Both the position numbers and the translations under genes were made by a program. Below the pieces are notes generated by a model. It searched no databases, was not told the DNA's origin, and saw nothing but the letters and a program-made list of their open reading frames with translations. A stretch of DNA of 9,223 nt from an uncultured Alphaproteobacteria bacterium (GTDB lineage: Bacteria; Pseudomonadota; Alphaproteobacteria; Puniceispirillales; Puniceispirillaceae). Below are positions 6,534 through 9,223 of this stretch, in pieces. The stretch is taken from NCBI GenBank assembly GCA_913064995.1, contig CAJYBL010000049.1, positions 1 to 9,223 of the forward strand, read 5' to 3'. Position 1 is the stretch's first letter; each line of letters begins with the position of its first letter.

Positions 6534-7280
6534 ATGAAAAATCTTGAATTTTACGCGCTAAATGCAAGCCAGACCCGCCGTAACGCAGCGATTGATGCGT
6601 TGCGCGCGCCTTGTTATGCGCTTGGCATTACGATGGCCGGATTTTCCACAATCGCCCGCGAATCTGGGTTTGATTTCTGGATGGCGCTTATGACCTCGCT
6701 TGGGGTTTGGGGTATGCCCGGGCAGGTGGCTTTTGCCAGCCTTTATTCGGCAGGTGCATCTTTATTTATTATTTTTGTTGCGGTATCGCTGGCGAATATG
6801 CGGATGTTGCTGATGGTTATTTCTGCGGCGGATATGATGCATCTGAAATCGCATAATCTGCCCCTATGGAAACGGATCTTCTGGATGCAGTTTCTGGCGA
6901 TTACGGCATGGGCGAATTTGGGGCTGGCGCAGCAAAAATACCCCTCGCATCTGTTATTGCCATATTATCAGGGTTTTGCCCTGACGATCTTTGTCTTTGG
7001 CATTCTTGGCACGATCTTTGGATTCTTCTTAAGTGATCTATTGCCGCCAGATATTTTGCGCGTGGTGATCTTTATCACGCCAATTTATATTTTGCTTTTA
7101 ATCATCAATGCGCGGCAAAAGGCCAATCGGCTTGCAGTATTGATTGGTGGTGTTCTCAGCCCTGTGTTTTTTCCATTTGCTGGTGAATGGGCCATTCTGA
7201 TTGCCGGTATTCTTGGCGGCAGTTTAGCCAGCCTTTACGGCCGGTTCATTGCCAAATGGCACCTTGAGCCGGTGCAATAG
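6534..7280 (+). CDS. azlC: AzlC-family amino-acid exporter, large subunit
   Basis: A 248-residue membrane protein of the AzlC/YgaZ family, the large subunit of two-part exporters for branched-chain amino acids (Bacillus 4-azaleucine resistance; E. coli YgaZH exports valine and methionine). Evidence: the N-terminal ALGITMAGFSTIARESG segment, the family's WGMPGQVAFASLYSAGAS block (59-76), the LANMRMLLM block (86-94), and hydrophobic segments near 70-84, 114-131, 146-167, 174-190 and 198-231. Length is typical. The start ATG 6534 has only a poor GAGA-like site, so its translation level may be low. The small partner gene follows after 27 bases. Given a pyruvate- and amino-acid-handling PLP enzyme at the head of this strand, export of a surplus amino acid is plausible but inferred. 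YgaZ-type substrate range cannot be read from sequence. Confidence 0.9.
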   Translation: MKNLEFYALNASQTRRNAAIDALRAPCYALGITMAGFSTIARESGFDFWMALMTSLGVWGMPGQVAFASLYSAGASLFIIFVAVSLANMRMLLMVISAADMMHLKSHNLPLWKRIFWMQFLAITAWANLGLAQQKYPSHLLLPYYQGFALTIFVFGILGTIFGFFLSDLLPPDILRVVIFITPIYILLLIINARQKANRLAVLIGGVLSPVFFPFAGEWAILIAGILGGSLASLYGRFIAKWHLEPVQ

Positions 7281-7307
7281 TGTGATGAGGATGCGGCAGG
7301 TGACATA

Positions 7308-7640
7308 ATGGAAGATTACGGTTTTTTCCAATCATGGGCAGCGGTATTTTGCGCCATTATTGGAACAATCATTTGGCGGATTGCCGGTGTTGTTCTTGCA
7401 TCGCGCATTCCGGCTGATGGGCCGATGATGGGGTGGGTAAACACAATGGCCTACGCTATGGTTTCAGCTGTTTTATTGCTGCTATTGGTTCATCCAACTG
7501 GTGTATTGGCAACCACCGGCCTTGATCACCGCTTGATCGGGCTTGGCGCTGGATTATTGGCAATGTTTTTCAGCAAGCACCTGATCTTTTCCCTGCTTTG
7601 CGGCATTAGCGCCTTTGCGCTGGCGATCCAGCTTGTCTAG
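7308..7640 (+). CDS. azlD: AzlD-family amino-acid exporter, small subunit
   Basis: A 110-residue membrane protein with four predicted helices (about 9-31, 45-61, 73-88 and 92-109), the size and layout of AzlD/YgaH, the obligate partner of AzlC. The opening helix leading into WRIAGVVLASRIP matches the family's conserved Arg-containing first helix end, and the GPMMGWVNTMAYAMVSAVLL segment is the usual second helix. ATG 7308 has AGG at 7298-7300 seven bases upstream. It follows azlC on the same strand after 27 bases, the standard order. It ends 15 bases before the convergent dehydrogenase stop, and no terminator is visible between the two. Confidence 0.87.
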   Translation: MEDYGFFQSWAAVFCAIIGTIIWRIAGVVLASRIPADGPMMGWVNTMAYAMVSAVLLLLLVHPTGVLATTGLDHRLIGLGAGLLAMFFSKHLIFSLLCGISAFALAIQLV

Positions 7641-7655
7641 CAACCAACAAGGCGA

Positions 7656-8375
7656 TCAGAATGGCAATGCCTCGCCACGATAGCTTTCGTAAATGCCGGT
7701 TGTCGCAAGATCAAGCGCATCGAAACGTGCCAGAAGTCCGGCCGCGCTATCTGCCGGCGCAACATCGGCGGCAACCCCACCCATATCGGTTCGCACCCAT
7801 CCCGGGTGATAGGCACCAACGGCAACCCCACGCGGTGCCAGCTCGACAGAGAGCGTTCGTGCAATATTGGTTGCGCCAGCTTTGGAGGCACGATAGATCG
7901 GCGCATTGCTGCTGGCACGTTCCTGACTGCCCATAATCGACGAAATGACCGCAATTTTACCTGTCATGCCGGATCGGTGGCGATCACCATCAGCGGGATC
8001 TAGTAAATGCGGTAAAAATGATCTTGCCGTGAAAAAGACACCAGCAATATTGGTCATCAGAACCGATTCAATGGCGCAACTGTGATGGGCAGGATCTTCA
8101 AGGCCGCCATAGCCATTCAATACCCCTGCATTACAGACCAGAATGTCGATTTTGCGGGTCATGCCAGCGGCGATTTGTTTCATATCAGCCTCGGCGGTAA
8201 CATCGAGCCCAAGAAGGCTGATCGCCGGATTGTCAAGGGCAAGCGCAACCAGATTAGAGGCTTCCAAAACATTGCGAGCGCAGGCAATGACATGATCGCC
8301 GCGTTTGGCCGCCTGTTTTGTCATTTCAAAGCCAATGCCGCGATTGGCGCCAGTGATCAACAGGGTTTTTGACAT
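7656..8375 (-). CDS. Short-chain dehydrogenase/reductase (C-factor/sniffer-like)
   Basis: A 239-residue NAD(P)H-dependent short-chain dehydrogenase. It shows TGANRGIG (8-15) for dinucleotide binding, Asp58 in LDVT, CNAG (81-84), Asn109, Ser145/146, Tyr161 and Lys165 in YRASK, and HPGWVRTDMGG (190-200). The Ser-Tyr spacing is about two residues longer than the usual 13, as in the CsgA C-factor/sniffer-like carbonyl reductase group, which also shares ISSIMGS and the HPGWVxTDMGG stretch. Arg12 and the lack of an acidic residue at the end of beta-2 (CARN at 32-35) suggest NADPH. The start ATG 8375 has AAGG 8 bases upstream (8384-8387); an ATG at 8390 would add five residues but has no ribosome site. 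It follows the HD-domain gene on the same strand after 57 bases, so the two are probably co-transcribed. The substrate is unknown. Confidence 0.9.
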   Translation of the reverse strand: MSKTLLITGANRGIGFEMTKQAAKRGDHVIACARNVLEASNLVALALDNPAISLLGLDVTAEADMKQIAAGMTRKIDILVCNAGVLNGYGGLEDPAHHSCAIESVLMTNIAGVFFTARSFLPHLLDPADGDRHRSGMTGKIAVISSIMGSQERASSNAPIYRASKAGATNIARTLSVELAPRGVAVGAYHPGWVRTDMGGVAADVAPADSAAGLLARFDALDLATTGIYESYRGEALPF

Positions 8376-8432
8376 GGGTTCGGCCTTCATAGGTAAATGG
8401 TGAAAAGATGAATTGCTTTTTGCCGATGCCGT

Positions 8433-9008
8433 CTAGTTGGCCGGATTGATAATCGCCGGATCAAATGGCGGGCGGGTAAAGATTTCGCGGAGCATTGGTT
8501 CAAAATGCGCCAATGGCTTGGTTGGGTAATCGGGATCAAAGGCCATCTGATCCCAATCACGGCAAAATTGCTCGCAGCTATCAAACCATGCATGGTCGCG
8601 GTAAATGTCACGGGCGTTTTTATCAACCCCCATTGCGTCGCCATAATAATACATCTGGAAAACGCCATGATGTTCGATAATCCATGCCACTTCGGCGCGG
8701 ACATAGGGGCGAATGATTGTGGCGGCGAGCTGGGAATGGTTAAGCGGTGCCAAATCATCACCAAGATCATGGATCAATGCGCCAACAATCAGCTCGATAT
8801 CAGCCCTATCAGCCTCGGCACGCGTTGCAGATTGTAATGAATGTTCAAGCCGGCTGATTTGATAACCAGCAAGTGAGCCCTCAAGGCCGGTAAGGGCAGC
8901 AAGCAAACGGTCGGGCAAGGCTGCAACAAATTCATTTTCAAGTGCATTCAAAAAGGCATAATCTTGCGAGGTGCCTTCGTCCATGCGTTTAAAGCTGACA
9001 TGCTGCAA
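8433..9008 (-). CDS. HD-domain protein of the PhnZ-like diiron oxygenase group
   Basis: Numbered from the upstream ATG 9050 (205 residues); started at TTG 9008 it has 191. The metal set reads His70 in RLEHSLQSA, His94-Asp95 in LIHDLGD, His105 in LNHSQLAA, His127/128 in IIEHHG and Asp167 in RDWDQ, matching the ligands His34, His58, Asp59, His80, His104 and Asp161 of the oxygenase PhnZ. The LEHxLQxA signature marks this group (PhnZ, TmpB) rather than nucleotide phosphohydrolases. PhnZ's substrate residues Tyr24 and Glu27 align with Leu60 and Tyr63 here, so the substrate should differ. GGGAG sits 9 bases before TTG 9008, giving MQHVSFKRMDEG, close to how I remember homologues starting; ATG 9050 has no ribosome site. 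It heads a two-gene unit with the dehydrogenase. Exact function is unknown. Confidence 0.8.
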   Translation of the reverse strand: MQHVSFKRMDEGTSQDYAFLNALENEFVAALPDRLLAALTGLEGSLAGYQISRLEHSLQSATRAEADRADIELIVGALIHDLGDDLAPLNHSQLAATIIRPYVRAEVAWIIEHHGVFQMYYYGDAMGVDKNARDIYRDHAWFDSCEQFCRDWDQMAFDPDYPTKPLAHFEPMLREIFTRPPFDPAIINPAN

Positions 9009-9017
9009 GGTTTTGTT

Positions 9018-9022
9018 CTCCC
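9018..9022 (-). promoter_or_regulatory. Shine-Dalgarno that selects a TTG start
   Basis: On the minus strand GGGAG is followed after 9 bases by TTG at 9008-9006, in frame with the HD-domain protein. It is the only good ribosome-binding site near any candidate start of this gene. Confidence 0.5.
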
Positions 9023-9045
9023 AAATTGACTGATGCCTTAGATGC

Positions 9046-9075
9046 ACCATAGGATGGTTTGCCGATTTAAATCAA
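9046..9075 (-). promoter_or_regulatory. Possible promoter of the HD-domain gene
   Basis: On the minus strand TTGATT (9075-9070) and TATGGT (9051-9046) are 18 bases apart and could be a sigma-70 promoter. Transcription would then begin after the ATG at 9050, again favouring the TTG start at 9008. TTGATT partly overlaps a 10-bp palindrome GATTTAAATC (9064-9073). Both boxes are imperfect. Confidence 0.25.
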
Positions 9076-9149
9076 CTATTTAAGCCCATAATATTGTATG
9101 ATTTGCGGAAAAGATGGGCTGGGATGGTTATGATGGTGTCTCTTGTTGT

Positions 9150-9193
9150 GAATGAATGAAGGAAGGAACGAACGAACGAACGAAGGAAGGAAG
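9150..9193. repeat. GAAN tetranucleotide repeat, 11 units
   Basis: Eleven consecutive four-base units: GAAT x2, GAAG x2, GAAC x4, GAAG x3. It is an uninterrupted GAAN tract of 44 bases near the right edge. All three forward frames are open from the repeat to the window end, and one minus frame is open from the edge down to a stop at 9128-9130, so a gene may begin or end here but cannot be assigned. Unit length four means that slippage would shift any reading frame crossing it. Confidence 0.85.
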
Positions 9194-9223
9194 CAGCGCA
9201 CGCTCCTCCGTGGCGGGCAGGTA

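Noticed and set aside
7641..7655. A possible bidirectional terminator between azlD and the convergent dehydrogenase
   Set aside because: The 15-base gap has no inverted repeat or T-run, and I see no convincing hairpin in the flanking gene ends.

Overview
The window looks like chromosomal DNA from a free-living, probably marine, alphaproteobacterium. Base composition is roughly balanced, genes are tightly packed with many short gaps, codon choice is uniform across all complete genes, and the mix is metabolic enzymes plus transporters. The SAR116/Puniceispirillum-type lineage is my guess from gene style only; no marker gene is present. I see no rRNA, tRNA, CRISPR array, integrase or insertion sequence.

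Layout. (1) 1-1578, + strand: the tail of an unidentified gene, then an NAD(P)-dependent aldehyde dehydrogenase. (2) 1625-4037, - strand: a likely operon transcribed LysR regulator -> fluoroacetate-dehalogenase-type alpha/beta hydrolase -> small class I methyltransferase, the last two overlapping. (3) 4038-4187: the divergent control region between the LysR gene and a PLP enzyme, with a clean ATGC-N7-GCAT (T-N11-A) LysR-type box. (4) 4188-7640, + strand: a D-cysteine desulfhydrase/L-cysteate sulfo-lyase family enzyme, a 270-bp decayed remnant of a glycine betaine/proline-type ABC permease, a BASS/SBF-type ten-helix transporter, then an AzlC-AzlD amino-acid exporter pair. (5) 7656-9008, - strand: an HD-domain protein of the PhnZ-like diiron oxygenase group followed by a short-chain dehydrogenase. 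(6) 9051-9223: an AT-rich leader, then a 44-bp imperfect GAAN tetranucleotide repeat and an abrupt GC-rich end.

How the parts may work together. The LysR protein probably controls both itself and the divergent PLP enzyme. The PLP enzyme would release pyruvate, ammonia and sulfide (or sulfite) from a cysteine-like substrate, and the transporters downstream could move substrate in or surplus amino or organic acids out. That link is inference from position. The most notable points are the ABC-permease fossil, which is readable in two frames across a one-base deletion; the complete set of fluoroacetate-dehalogenase active-site residues; the HD oxygenase-like protein that keeps the metal ligands but not the two substrate residues of PhnZ; and the repeat at the right edge. 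I found no clearly new multi-gene system such as a defence or conflict island.
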